A DNA stretch of 64,000 bases from Blattamonas nauphoetae (GCA_033064195.1 JARBJD010000065.1:186001-250000); one strand, 5' to 3'; shown: positions 1-11,221, numbered from the stretch's first letter. Translations and numbers: made by a program. The notes: generated by a model from the sequence alone, not told the origin.

Positions 1-495
1 TTCATTATTGTCATCATTGTCTCATTTGTACAACGAAATGAGGAATAATGATGACAAAGTTAGGTTGATGCAGTTTGTTTTGCACGTGTGTAGTCTCCAC
101 GAAACACGAACCTTCGGCTTCCGTGTCGAAGAGGGAGGCTTCTATTATGCACACTCCTGCTTCGACACAATAAATGGAAGACCGAGAGCACCAACCCGCA
201 AAAGACCAGCCTCAAAACAGGTTACCTCTCCTTTTCTCTTTCCTTTCTTTACAGCAAATCAATAGTCAGGACGATCAAGAATTGATGAAAGCGATTTTTG
301 ACAAGACATCGCCAAGTTGCGAATCACAGTCAAAGCTCACCAAGAAGCAGAAGAAGAGTAGTTTGCATTTTCCTTTCACATTGCTCGCTTGTGTTCTCGA
401 TAGAACCGTCTGTCCTCGTCTCACTCGACGAAGACGATAACGATTTCCTTCTCGCTCCACAATTGACTCATCATTCTTCAACAACCCAACGATGA
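1..495 (+). CDS. 3' end of an unidentified spliced gene (truncated by window edge)
   Basis: Three exons read through in one frame: 1-220, 255-360 and 404-495, ending in TGA. The introns are 221-254 (34 nt, GTTACC...TACAG) and 361-403 (43 nt, GTTTGC...GATAG). Both junctions restore the frame, which is the main reason to believe the gene. The visible C-terminus has an ordinary globular part (SHLYNEMRNN, then FGFRVEEGGFYYAHSC), a basic stretch (PTRKRPASK), a lysine-rich patch (KLTKKQKKSK) and an acidic tail (SLDEDDNDFLLAP). I do not recognise a family. The basic and acidic patches would suit a nuclear protein, but that is a guess. The 5' end lies outside the window, so length and start are unknown. 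Confidence 0.5.
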
Positions 496-2108
496 TCACC
501 TCCATCTAAACCTGCTTCTCTCAGAACGCTCCAAAAGTCGAGCCAAGACTACTATCATCAGCGAAGAAAGACCTTCACCAGGAATTGGTCCAAGAAGGCA
601 AAACCAAAATGTCAAACTCTTCATTATATAAAACACAAATTTACAAAAAAAGCAACAACACGAACTGACCTTTGCTCAACTTGTGAGCGAGGGAAGTATC
701 TGCAAAAACACAATTAACAAACCAAAAACTCACAGAAAAATAAAAAAAAAGAATTAGAAACAATAGAAAATCACAAAAAAATAGCAGAAAAAAAACAAAG
801 AAATTCATCCAATTACTGCACATCACACATCGACGAGAACTCTTTATTTATTGTGATGGATTTAAAGAAAATTGGCGTTTACCCCTTGCAAACGACCAAA
901 TCGGACACGATTTTTATTCTCAGACACAAGTCTCTCATTTGTGTATTCCTTGTTTCTCCTCAACGAATTCAGTTCTCTTAAAACACCTCACAACTTTATT
1001 TCACCTGTTCTTTCTTATGATCACCGTTTTGTTCAAGAACGTCTTTCAAAATTATTGACTCTTGATTCATCCATTTCCAAGAAACACATCACTGTTTTAA
1101 CTGATATTGGTTTTCATTTCAGGAACCAGTATGTTCTTGATTACTTTCTGTCTTCACAAAATCCCCTGTTTTCAGGGACGAAAATTCATTGCTGTTTCTT
1201 TTCAGAGCAGCATGGAAAAAACTGCTGCGACTCCGAACTCGGAGTCCTTTCGAGTTTTGTTTCCAATCATCCCACTGAACCAATCCGCTCCTCGGTTGAC
1301 CGTGTTGCTTTTTTAACTTCGCTTTACCCTCAATTGAATGGGAATGAAAGCAATACCGTTCGTTCCTTCCACAGGTGTGACACATTTTTGACAGTTCGTC
1401 TTTCCATTCATTTTCGACGGATTGTTTATACGGACAGTCTTTTTTGGGTCATTCTCACCGGTCTCAAGGAATACCATGTTTTTTCCTTACAGATACCTCC
1501 CTGACCAGGGCCCCAGTTTGCGTTGATTCTTCTTCCTTTTCTTATCTATTACGTTTTACAAAGAAGAGGGGTGTGGATAAAAGGGAGAGGAAGGTGTTTG
1601 AGAAAGAGGAAGTGGAGCGGCAGGATAAGAAAGAGTTGAGTTCGTCTGTTCAGTCTCATCTTCTTCAATTTTGAAACTCTTCAAGAAGCGTCAATAAAGC
1701 ACGAAAATCAATTATTAACGATCTATCAAGGATAAATTACAATTGGTCAAACTAAGAAAATACTTAAATTTTTGAATTATATCCTAGCGCAATTCCGAGA
1801 AAACCTAAAAATACCCCTACTTGCCCAAGAAAAAAATGTATTTCGGAAATATCTTCACAACCTGTGAACTAATTTCGATGAAAGTTATTGTAGAATCGTT
1901 TTTTGGTGAAATGTATTTTTTGACAAAAAATTCGAACAAAACATTGTGGGAATCTGGGACGATGTGAAAAAACGCTATTTTTCGCCCAGTTAAAATAATA
2001 TGGGACTTTTTTTTTACTTTTTTGTCGAGTGTCTTTGATCGATGTATATACGATAAAAATGCTTTTTCTTCGGTCCAAACCGGACGTCTGGTCGTGGAGA
2101 AATGACCC
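496..2108. other. Stretch with no convincing gene
   Basis: This 1.6 kb holds no ORF with recognisable protein character. A 210-codon frame at 872-1504 (+) is the longest. Its composition is Ser/Phe/Leu-rich and it has no motif. Several acceptor-like strings (a pyrimidine run then CAG, near 933, 1123, 1177 and 1374) are scattered through it, so it could be the worn remains of an intron-bearing gene. The stretches 600-850 and 1690-2060 are A/T-rich with long A or T runs, as expected of non-coding DNA here. Confidence 0.4.
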
Positions 2109-3090
2109 CAACAAGTGTCAATAATTTGGTTTTTTTCTCAGTTGGATCACAAGTATTTTATTCTTCACAGATCGAGAATTCTTGACTTAGCGTGGATTTT
2201 CGACACAACAATTACTTTTCATGACATTTTCTTTTTTCACTTGATTTCTTGTCATTTTTCAACTGTCTTCTCTTCCATCAACCAGACCCTCATCTCCACC
2301 TCTCCACTCCACAACCATCCACCACCATCATCTTTCACTCTCCATCGCCATCCGTCACCCTCCAACACTTCCCACTCGACTCTGCTGTTCTCCTTCACCC
2401 CGACCTCGCACTTCTCGCCTCTCCTGCTTTCCTCCGCTGCCTTCCCCCTTCCGAAACCGTTTCTTCTCTTTCTTTGTGACTCTCTGATTGGAGAATCCCC
2501 ATAAGTGCTGTGATCGGACACGTGGGACAAAATTACCCATATATCACATCAAGTGCAGTGAGGAAGATGGTTGAAAGAACGGGCTTTGCCAATGGAAATG
2601 GTACAATTGCTAAATGGACGACTAGTGCTCATCGGTTCAAATCCCCCTTTGTACAATTATTTGGAAACTCTTTTTTCGAAACTATTTGTTTTATCGTGAA
2701 ACATTGTTTTGTAATGAGGAATGTCAAAGTGAAAGGTGTGTGTGAGGATCCAACGATCTGGCCCATAGTCCTGTTCTTGATCGGACACCACATTGATTGA
2801 GAGAAGATAGCTCAATTGAGAGGTGAATTCCTTACTCATAGTTTCTTTCTTTCTCTCTTTTTCAAAGTTTTATCCCCTTAGATTGACTCTAATTCAATTA
2901 ATTCAAAATCACGATTATACTCGAAATTCTTCATGAAGCTGATGCACGCTGAGAATGAAAGTGTTTCCCCCTCACTCAAGGTTTCATTTTCTTCACTCGT
3001 TACAATTTATAATGCCTTCGCTGGATATTTTCCTTCAAGCGATGATGATCAGTTGTTGTAGCGAGGTGGGAGGAGGTGATCGAGGTGAAG
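2109..3090. other. Stretch with no intact gene; pyrimidine-rich block at 2240-2480
   Basis: Positions 2240-2480 on the plus strand are strongly C/T-rich. All three plus frames and two minus frames stay open across it because of that composition, so open frames are weak evidence here. A plus-strand frame at 2510-2800 gives 96 codons of no recognised family. The block may be a relic of one of the large repeated gene families that leave decayed copies elsewhere in this window, but I see no motif that proves it. Confidence 0.3.
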
Positions 3091-3099
3091 AGTGATTCA

Positions 3100-5289
3100 A
3101 AGATGGCCAGGTTGGTATCTGAGTGGACCTCGATCAGAACGGATGGGATTGACAAAGAGACGTAGGCTGATGCGTGGTTATCTCGCTCGCCTGACCAGTC
3201 TTTCTCTCTCGTCCGCTTCGAAGGATCGGAAGATCGCTGTCATCGCGGCAGAATCATCCGACAATTCACAAAACGGCCATCTCGTCGTCTCCGTTCCCTC
3301 CGTCACTCCTCCTCTCTCCCACAGGATCACTCTCACATTCCCGACAGCGTCGAGTGAGGAGGGAAGAGGCATTCTATTTGCAGATGAGGGTTCGACAGCG
3401 GATTTGTGATATGGGGAGTTGGACCGTGTGACGGGAGTGAAGGACACGCTGAACATTGTCATTCCGCTCGTTCAGTCATTTCTCGTCTCCAACCGATCTG
3501 ACTGTCTTTGCCGATCTGACAGACTCGATCGACGAATCGTCGTTTGGGAGTACTTCGGATCCTGCGAAGTCGGTTGGTCTAATGTTTTCGGTGTTGGTGG
3601 AGTCGCGGGTCCGGGAGACTCGTGTGCGTGTGATGGTGTTGGTGGAGATGGAGATTGGACTGGATCTGTCATCGATGTGGTTCGTGGAGTAGTGGAACGA
3701 TCTGATTCCGTATCTGACACTGACACTGCGGCCTCAGAGTGTTGTGGAAGGGCTGCTGCGAGGGAGCGGGACGTGGGAGCAGAGGGAGTAGTTCTGAATG
3801 GAGAACAGCCGACAGCTTCGGTGACAGTGAAAGGAGTGAATTTCCCATTGTCGCTGTCATCGATGACAGTGGCGCGAGGAAGCATTGAGATCAGCTCGAC
3901 ATTGATTGTTCGAGATTCAGCGTCGGGACTGACAGTTGAGTTTGGGGCAGGGAAAGAAGAAACATCGACTTCTCTTCGATTTGGTGAGAGATACGAGATT
4001 GACCAAATTTCAGCAGATTCAGAAGTGTTTGTGAATTCGGGAGTGGAGTTCACAGTTCCTGTGCCTGGGATTGTTTCATCGACGATGACTGAACTGAACT
4101 CAGAAACAAATGAGCACTTCAAAGTGATTGTTTCTGGAGAGGACTTTGTGCCTGAGACGGAATGGATTCTGAAATTGACTATTCGAAGTGAAGACATCCT
4201 TTCCATGACAAATGTCGCCGACACATCTGACATCGTTCTCTCATCTGGAATCTCTGTCCACACTCCTCCTGCCTCAACACTGATCGGGATCAAAGCAGGC
4301 GATGACCAAATCACACCCATCTCGATCTCTCCATTCACTTTCTCCGTCTCGACTGCCCCGATTGACTCTTCACTCTCTTCGCCATCGTCGACGCCGTTCA
4401 CTCTGACGATCGTCGAAAACACCAAAGACAGAAGGAGACTCAACTTTCATCATTCGTGTCCCAGCTCCTCCAACACTCACCAAAGTTGATTTCTCGTTCG
4501 CGGCAACGTCGAACACGACATTCCATCTGATTGTGGAAGGGACAGATCTTCCTGTTGGTGAGACATTCGTGGTCTCGCTTGATGGCTTCGACGATGGAAT
4601 CGAAGTGAGATTCAGCTCTCCAAGTGGTGGCTCGTCGACTGATCTGACACTCCAAACACAGCCTCGTCCGAATCCTCTGATTGTGTTTGTGTCTGATTCA
4701 GGGAATTCAGATCCGATTCTGTCGCCAAACGAGAAGACAGCTGAACGAGAGAAAGCTCAGAAGGAGTTTTGATGAAGTGTGAAGGGAGAGTTTCTGATTC
4801 TTTGTGGATTGTGGTTGGAAGTGTTCTCGATTTGGGAGAAGAAAGAACACTCCACTATCCAATTCGCTCTCTCTGAATCCAACACGATGGACTGGACAGA
4901 AATACCGCTTGTGGTGACATTGACAGATGCGGAGATGAACACTATCGAATCGGAAATGGAGTGGCGAGCTCGCCTGGTGTTTGGAGGAGCATTTCGAACG
5001 ACGAAGTCAATTGTGGTGATAATGAGCGAGTCGGACGAAAGAAAGGTGTAGATTTCGATTCACAAAATGTGGATTCTTCCCTTGATCATTTCCATCAAAT
5101 GTGGCTCTGGTGTTGTTGATCGCTCTTTTGTTTGTGATTGTTCTCTGTACTCGTCGCAAGATGAAGAAGGAAATGCCTGACGAGTTGGGAGGAGAGGAGA
5201 TATTCTCGTCAGCGAACATGGTGAAGATTGGAGAGAACGCGGATGTCGGAGATTGGTTGAATAGGATGGAGGAGAACGTGGACAGATGA
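3100..5289 (+). pseudogene. Decayed type I membrane surface protein with repeated beta-domain units
   Basis: Plus-strand protein character continues for 2.2 kb but jumps frame several times: near 3410, between about 4380 and 4450, around 4770, and again near 5050. The readable pieces look like tandem beta-sandwich modules: Thr/Ser/Val-rich strands with recurring phrases such as LRFGERYEIDQIS, KVIVSGEDFVPETEW, HLIVEGTDLPVGETF and TLTDAEMN. The last piece (from about 5101) has one hydrophobic helix, VLLIALLFVIVLC, followed by basic TRRKMKKE and an acidic cytoplasmic tail. That order (repeated extracellular modules, one TM, short tail) suggests a surface protein. Some frame changes could be unspotted introns, but not all show GT-AG borders that repair them. 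No clear start or signal peptide is visible. I infer a pseudogene of a multicopy family. Confidence 0.55.
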
Positions 5290-5479
5290 GGAAAGTTGAG
5301 AAGGAGAAGATTGCGCGACAACTAACGACAGAAACGAACTGAATATTGGTTGAGGAGGAGAGAAAATTCGACCAGGTGTGACAAAAATAGAGAGATGAGA
5401 CATAAAATGAAATGTTAAGAACAACTGCACCGACCTGTGCGATCGCTGCCAATATTCCTGGATGATATGACAAAACAAC

Positions 5480-7104
5480 TCAGGGAACTCCTGGCGTCTG
5501 AAAAGCTGCATATATCCGTTCTTTCAGGCGTCTGAGAGCTTCAATAAGACGAGATTGGGCTTCACGTGCTTCAGCGATTTCTCTTGAATGCGATTCTTCC
5601 TTTTCTTGGAACTAACAAATATATAGCGATAGAAAACAGACCTCTTTTTCCAAGAATGATATTTCATCTTTCACACCGTTCACTGCCACTTTCCTGTCCG
5701 CGAGTTGGGAGAGTTTGTTTTGAATTAAAGAAATCTCTTCGTTCAGGCTCTGCACTTTTTCATTCTGAGCAGACATCGTCAAATGATTAACAAAAAGCGT
5801 CCACACATATTGTTGTTCGAGACGTTTTAAATCCTGTTCAAGAGAGTTGAATTGCTGCTGCTTGAGATTGATGTCTAACTCAAGTGTCTTCGACTCGTTT
5901 CCCAATTCCTGGAAAGTTAGAAGAAATAAAAGCTCACATTTCTTCGGCGTTGAGCACCCTTTGTTTCTTTCCGATATTGTTTGCAGATGCCCTTTTCAAC
6001 AAGGGCATTCTCCATTTCTGTCTCGATTTCTTTCAGAGTCTGAGGGCATAAGGAAACAAAAAATCAACTTTCATGCTTCTGTGCAATTCTTTAATATTTT
6101 CTTGGAGTGCAATCGCTTCGTCATTCCCTTCTTTTTGAATTTGTCTGCTTTTTTCCATTTCTTCTGTGAGCTCGATAATTCGCTCTTGAAGTCTCTCTGG
6201 AGAAGGAGCTACTTTCATCTCAAGATTTTTCTTCTTGGTTTCAAGTGTTTGGATTTCGATTTGTTGCTTATTCTGAATGGGAGTGAAAGAAAAGAAAACA
6301 CACAGATGTATCTTGAAGCTTGAGATATTCTTCTTTGAGTTTCTTTCTTTGTTCAGCTAGCTCGATGATATTCCGATTGAGCATTTCTGCTTCTATCCGA
6401 TATTCGTTAAATTTGGCTTCTGTTTCTGCGATTATTGGTGCCTCCTCATCTTTTCGTCGCCTGAGAGAATCAAGAATACACTGACAAACTGAAGCTGAGC
6501 AAGAAGTATTTCTTGCTCTTCTTTCTTTTGTTTTAATTCTGAGTTCCTTTCGAAAGCTGTACGCTTGGAGGAGTGATTGATATGAGAAACAGACGTATGA
6601 TTCGGTTTTCTCTTCAATGGCTTCTTTCTTTGCGTCCGCATAAAAGGCATAATCCATGCAAAGAGACATCCATTTAAGAAATGTTTTTTTGTCTGGAGTT
6701 GTTAGAAGGTCCATGAGGGAGAACTCGACGAGTCCGAGGGAGCGAAACATCATCACTCTAAGAAAAAAGAACATAGAGTTATTTGAGAGATACATTCGTT
6801 TTAGAAGTTTGGCTGTTTGAAAACGTTGCGCTTTCTCATCTTCGAATGGATTCTGCATGTCATCTTGTTGTCCCGACCTATGGTGATATCCAGTGAACGC
6901 CACCAACAGCTAATATATGAATGATTTCATAAAAACCGTGAAGTACCAGACACTTTCGTAGATATTCCGAATGTTTTCAAAGGAAGGATTATCAAAGTGT
7001 TCGTTGTCAATTTTAATGTGAAGACGGTCAAAATCTTTCACGAGGTCCGGTCTTGATCGTGGCACAATGTTCTTTAGTTCGATAGTGATGATCGTATTTG
7101 ACAT
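5480..7104 (-). CDS. NUF2: Kinetochore protein Nuf2 (Ndc80 complex subunit)
   Basis: Nuf2 pairs with Ndc80 in the outer kinetochore and helps hold spindle microtubules. The N-terminus has the Nuf2 calponin-homology-like layout: an early FENIRNIYES helix, then MMFRSLGLVEFSLMDLLTTP followed by DKKTFLKWMSLCMDYAFYAD, matching the family's 'FSLKDLxxPExKRxxRxLSxxINF' segment. After about residue 150 the protein is continuous coiled coil (EEQEILLAQLQ, ETEAKFNEYRIEAEML, LDINLKQQQFNSLEQDLKRLEQQY) to the end at TGA 5480-5482. Total length is about 435 residues, close to the usual 430-460. Introns placed by frame continuity are 5612-5641, 5765-5806, 5909-5937, 6040-6068, 6273-6303, 6564-6594 and 6760-6795. 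Two more, near 6460-6490 and 6870-6950, have ambiguous borders. The start ATG at 7104 faces another gene only 67 bp away. Confidence 0.85.
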
Positions 7105-7171
7105 TTTGAATTAAAAACAAAATCAGGGGTTTGATCAACCAACCTGGAATGATTTGAACATGACATGGTAA
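7105..7171. promoter_or_regulatory. 67-bp bidirectional intergenic promoter region
   Basis: The start codons of NUF2 (minus, ATG at 7104) and the next gene (plus, ATG at 7172) are separated by only 67 bp. Both 5' UTRs and both core promoters must lie in this gap or within the neighbouring coding sequence. I see no TATA box of clear quality. The role is inferred from gene layout. Confidence 0.4.
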
Positions 7172-8267
7172 ATGCGACCCTCAACCAAGCAGTTTCAAGA
7201 GCCAGCGTCTATTGATCTTGTCGTTCACAACCCTGCGGTTGTTGAACCTCTTTTCAGCAAGCTTTTTGATCGAGTCATCTACAAAGTTGAATCTGAGATT
7301 GAGGAGATTCAACTCCAGAAAGTACATTCAATCATATATGATACAACTCAGAAACTTCCATTAAGTGACTTGAAACTCCAGCCTGTTATTGAGAAGAAGT
7401 TCCCACAAATAAACAGCCCTTTGCCAACCTTCAGAAACTATCTTGACTCTGTATTGTTCGTATCGCGCTATGTTCCAACATTGCAGGAGCGTTATTGCTC
7501 TCACTTACGCCGTATCGACGTTCACAACTCGGATGATAACTCTATCATATCCACAAGTTCATAATTCACTCTTCCTAATTCTTAAATCTCTCCATCAATA
7601 CTTGCACACTCTTCCAAAACAAAATATCACGATTCAAACAATCCAAACTTCTTTGGGAGGACACAACAATCAAGATTTGAAAAGCACGCCTTCCGCCTCT
7701 TCAACTGTCAGTCCCATAAAAACTCCACAAACCAGTCGAAATCTGAGCTCATTTAACTCCCAAATCCAGCAAGGACTTCGAGAAAATCAATTCTCCACAC
7801 TCGCCCAAGAAATTGTGACAGCCTACGTCAATTCTTTCCTCCTCGCTTTTGTCTCGAAAATCTCTCACCACCAAACACTTGTCGATTTCATTGCCAAATT
7901 TAAGCAGCCAATCCAATCTGTTTTCCAGACAGACGTTGACAGTGTTCGAGTCTCCTCACTCGCTGACATCACTCTTCTCCTCCGCTTTGCAAACTTCTGT
8001 TCGGAGAGCACAGCCTCTGATTGGGCCAATCTCCTTCCTTATCATGTCCGCAAAGGTCTCCCCAACAACGTGATGGAGCAAGTGAATGTCGATTTAAGTT
8101 TCGTCCTTCGTGACGACCTCTTCTTCACACCCTTCACCAACCTCCTCTGCTCATACCCTCTCCGCCCGTTCGTTTATCTGTTCCCCTTCGAATCTGCACC
8201 ACAGACGACAACTGCAGATTCCAATACATCTGCGACTTCAAATGATTCGTCGGAAACGTCACTCTAA
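7172..8267 (+). CDS. Conserved-looking protein of unknown function, 354 residues
   Basis: Exons 7172-7455 and 7487-8267 join in frame over a 31-nt intron (GTTCGT...TGCAG), giving 354 residues that end in TAA. The N-terminal half is mixed helix (EPLFSKLFDRVIYKVESEIEE, then QKVHSIIYDTTQKLPLSDL). A Ser/Thr-rich linker follows (residues about 165-200), then a second folded part (EIVTAYVNSFLLAFVSKISH, SSLADITLLLRFANFCSE) and a Thr/Ser-rich tail. I recognise no family. The same frame stays open for a further 225 bases after the single TAA at 8265-8267, so the true C-terminus may lie further on through an intron: GTCAC near 8258 to CTCAG near 8341 would fit in frame. Confidence 0.55.
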
Positions 8268-9240
8268 CAATCGTCTGTGACATCGTCGGGACCGTCTCGC
8301 CCCCTCTCCACTGTCAATGACTTCTCTTTTCATCCGCTCAGTTCGACGAGCTACCGTGATCCTTTCAGAGCAGATCCGATGTTCATAAACTTTGTTCCCT
8401 TTCGTTCAAAGATTCCTCAAGTCATCAAACCCAAGAAATCGACACGCATGCCGTATCTGAAGATGAGCACTCGTCCTCTCCCCTTCCATTGACTCGTCAA
8501 CGACACAGAGAATCGTTGGACTGAATGGACCAACCTCGAAATGTCTGCTCAGCTCAAAGAAAACATCCGATCACTGAACTAGGTTGTTCCTCCGGAGCCA
8601 TCCTCAGACAGTCTCTTTTCGTCAATCATTAGCACTCCACTAGCAATCACACGTGAGTTGACGTCATCTCTGATCGTCCAAGACGGTACTCCTCTTAATT
8701 CTTCACAGACTTCTACAAACACCCCGAAGATCCCACACCTCATCACTCAGTCTGTCCCGCTCACCCCAATCCCTCAAACTATCACTCCCCTTCTCGGTGA
8801 TGACAGAGCATTGTCAATGCTGTCGACAGATTTGGACACATCCACCTCGACAACTGCCAGTATGATTCGGTCACTTGGAAGGATCTTGGCGGGGAGGCGG
8901 ATGGGCGGAGGGAGTGTGACAGCCCTTCGCATCGACGATGTGAGGATCCCCGGAGACAGTGAGACAGGTTCGTCATCATCGTTCAACCCGTCTTCGACGA
9001 CAGGCGAGTCAATATCGAATACTTCTTCTCTGTAAGTGTGGCAAAACACAGAGCAACACGAGAACCACGACTGCGAGTATGTTTCGAGGAGAGCGGAGAG
9101 ACACGAGTCGACATGCCATTCGAGAAGCTGCTGTGGATCCCGATTCTGAGCTGCTGGAGATTGTGGGCACTCGCGTTGAGGTCGAAGGAGGATGCTTTGA
9201 CAAGAGGACGTAGACTTCTCCTTCTCTTTGTTCGGAGAAA
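8268..9240 (+). pseudogene. Broken coding remnants, possibly the tail of the upstream gene or a decayed surface-protein copy
   Basis: Protein-like plus-strand pieces occur in changing frames. These are 8268-8492 (in frame with the gene upstream), 8500-8578 (phrases such as NRWTEWTNLEMSAQLKENI, stopped by TAG), 8583-9035 (Ser/Thr-rich, with GGGSVTALRIDDVRIPGDSE) and 8959-9213 (DPDSELLEIVGTRVEVEGG). No GT-AG set that I tried joins all of them. Minus frames are also open at 8774-9049 and 9009-9257, with one hydrophobic run (LAVVVLVLLCVL), but they look like antisense effects of Ser/Asp-rich codons. The best reading is decayed coding DNA. An unresolved multi-exon gene remains possible. Confidence 0.35.
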
Positions 9241-9373
9241 TTACTCGTACAGATCAAAAAGTTACCATTTTAAGCTCCTAATTGCTCAATTATTCAATTC
9301 AACTTGTTTTATGTGTGGGACATTCATTCATCCACTTTTTTCAATACGATCACACCAAAACATAAATCTTTTC

Positions 9374-9958
9374 ATGAACATTCTGGTTACCGGAACTCCT
9401 GGAACTGGAAAAACAACTTTGTGTCAAAGACTTTCCGAACAATTGCACTTGAATTATCTTCACTTCGGATCGTTCGCGAGAAACATCCCTGTCCTTCAAG
9501 ACCTGTGGAACGAGCAGATGCAATGTTATGATCTTGATGACGAAGCAGAAAACATGGTATTTGTACTCTGTTTTTCATATCTTGCATAGATTATGGATGA
9601 AATGGAGCCACTCATGGAACAAGGTCGATGCATTGTTGAGCATCACGACGCAAGACCTTTTCCAGAACGGTGGTTTGGATTGGTAATTCTCTTGAGATCT
9701 TCAACCGAGCAGCTCTTTGATCGACTTTCATCGCGGTTAGTATTCTCAATATCCAGATAATTCCATATTTCCAGACAATACTCACAGGAGAAAGTTCAGG
9801 AGAATATCCAAGCTGAAATTTTCAATATATGCAAAGAACAAGCTGAAGAATCTTATTCACCTTCAATCATTCTGGAACTGCAGAGTAATACACTCGACGA
9901 CTTCAACTCAAACGTTGACCTCATCCAACAGTGGTTATCGTCCCATCAGTTCCAATAG
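9374..9958 (+). CDS. AK6: Adenylate kinase isoenzyme 6 / Fap7-hCINAP family NTPase
   Basis: Members of this family are small nuclear NTPases with adenylate kinase activity that also help mature the 3' end of 18S rRNA in the 40S subunit. Exons 9374-9556, 9590-9735 and 9775-9958 give 170 residues, the family's usual size. The P-loop GTPGTGKT is at residues 7-14. Other family features follow: the NMP region YDLDDEAENM, then IVEHHDARPFPERWF, and the lid and C-terminal part EQLFDRLSSRQYSQEK, QENIQAEIF and NVDLIQQWLSSHQFQ. The introns are 33 nt (9557-9589) and 39 nt (9736-9774). Translation ends at TAG. The start is the only ATG compatible with the P-loop position. Confidence 0.93.
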
Positions 9959-10069
9959 TGACAAAATACCCAATACAATGTTTTGTTTTTTATTTATCAT
10001 TTCACAACTGTTTATCTTCATTTCAGAAGAACGGATGATTCGATTCCTTCGTCAATTCATGGTATCGCC

Positions 10070-10273
10070 TCATCTATATTCCTCTCCAATCCACGTCAGT
10101 CCTTCACACTTCAAGGGACACACTAATTTGCCTTGAAGTGTAGAACGTGATTGTGCCCCCAAAATAAAAAACCTGTTTATCTCATCATGGACAGTCAGCA
10201 TCCCAAGTTTCTCTTTTGTCATCATTCCAAATTGTCTATTGATCTCATTTACCAAGATTACCTCTGCTCTCAT
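10070..10273 (-). CDS. Small hypothetical ORF, possibly spliced
   Basis: This 67-codon minus-strand frame starts with ATG at 10273, only 23 bp from the start of the plus-strand gene at 10297. That is the same close divergent spacing seen for several firm gene pairs in this window. The first 34 codons (VILVNEINRQFGMMTKEK, LGMLTVHDEINR) look more protein-like than the rest. A GTTTTT donor near 10160 could end them early, giving a product of about 42 residues. I recognise no family and the call rests mainly on layout. Confidence 0.25.
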   Translation of the reverse strand: MRAEVILVNEINRQFGMMTKEKLGMLTVHDEINRFFILGAQSRSTLQGKLVCPLKCEGLTWIGEEYR

Positions 10274-10296
10274 TTGGCTTTACGTTGATATCTCCA

Positions 10297-11221
10297 ATGG
10301 ATTGTTCGCCACTCTTTCAACTGGGACCAAATGATAACCACGTTAGTTTTCTGCGTCAATGCCACCAAAATACCCCGTTCTATGAAGTTCTCGAGCAATT
10401 TTCGTCCACTTTGCAATGCAACATCTTTCCTTCGACATCACATCAATCTTCAGGAGTCCGACAATCTTCACGCGTCAATCCAAGTCAACAGTCATCCAAA
10501 TTCAGCCATTTATCGAATGACTCTCGTCATCAAGCTGGAAACCTATTTGTGGATGCCCTCCAATCAGTTTTCCACAACTTTACATCTTCAGAATCATCGA
10601 TCACTTTTTACCTTTACACACCCGTTTACTCGATCACATTCTCAAAATATCCATCAGAAGGTGACGATAAAAGTTGGGATTACCGATTGATCCTCTCTCA
10701 AGAAGCCGAACATCTCATTAACCGAGCTGTAATATTAGGTTTGTCATATCTCTCTCTATAAATTTGTTAGGACTTCAAAAGACAGAGATTTCTACTATTC
10801 ACAATTACTACAGTTTGATTGGCGAAACAAATATGAGGATGATTCTGAGTACACTTCTGGACACGAACTGGGAACAGTATACTCTTCTCATATCTTCATT
10901 TGAGTAGTTCTGAACTTCCATTCATCATCACACCGAAAGATGTACCGTTTCCACATTCATCTCCTTGTGGATGCACATTACTTTCAAATACACAGATCGA
11001 GACGATCATCGATCAATTGTCACCACCATCTCTCCCACCCACAACTGCCACACCGACATTTCTCGCGAAATTCGAAGGTCCATTGCTTTCAGATTCAATT
11101 TCCCACATCGTATCTCTCATTCATCAATTATTTGAAGAGTTTACCATTCTTCTTGTTTCATTGTTTTAGTTCCTTTCAGATATCTCTGGAAGTCGATTCG
11201 CACTTCATTTCTCCAACATAA
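10297..11221 (+). CDS. Unidentified four-exon gene, 279 residues
   Basis: Exons 10297-10738, 10771-10876, 10905-11154 and 11180-11221 join with consistent phases (total 840 nt) and end in TAA. The introns are 32, 28 and 25 nt, the last among the shortest in the window. The protein starts MDCSPLFQLGPND and has a Ser/Gln-rich stretch (residues 50-75). A beta-rich core follows (ITFYLYTPVYSITFSKYP), then a helical segment (EAEHLINRAVILGLQKTEI), TNMRMILSTLLDTNWEH, and a final helix plus strand pair (IVSLIHQLFEEFTILLISLEV). The mixture of strands and helices suggests a compact adaptor fold, but I cannot name a family. The clean splicing makes it a real gene. The start ATG is the first in frame after an upstream stop. 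Confidence 0.6.

Noticed and set aside
872-1504. 210-codon plus-strand ORF as a gene
   Set aside because: It has a low-information Ser/Phe/Leu composition, no motif, and acceptor-like strings inside it. Kept only as a note in the non-genic stretch.
2252-2530. Minus-strand Gly/Glu/Arg-rich ORF
   Set aside because: It is the antisense of a pyrimidine-rich block in which several frames are open for compositional reasons.
3472-4443. 323-codon minus-strand ORF as the real gene
   Set aside because: The plus strand carries recognisable repeated modules and leads into a TM helix. The minus product is Ser/Thr/Pro-rich without any motif.
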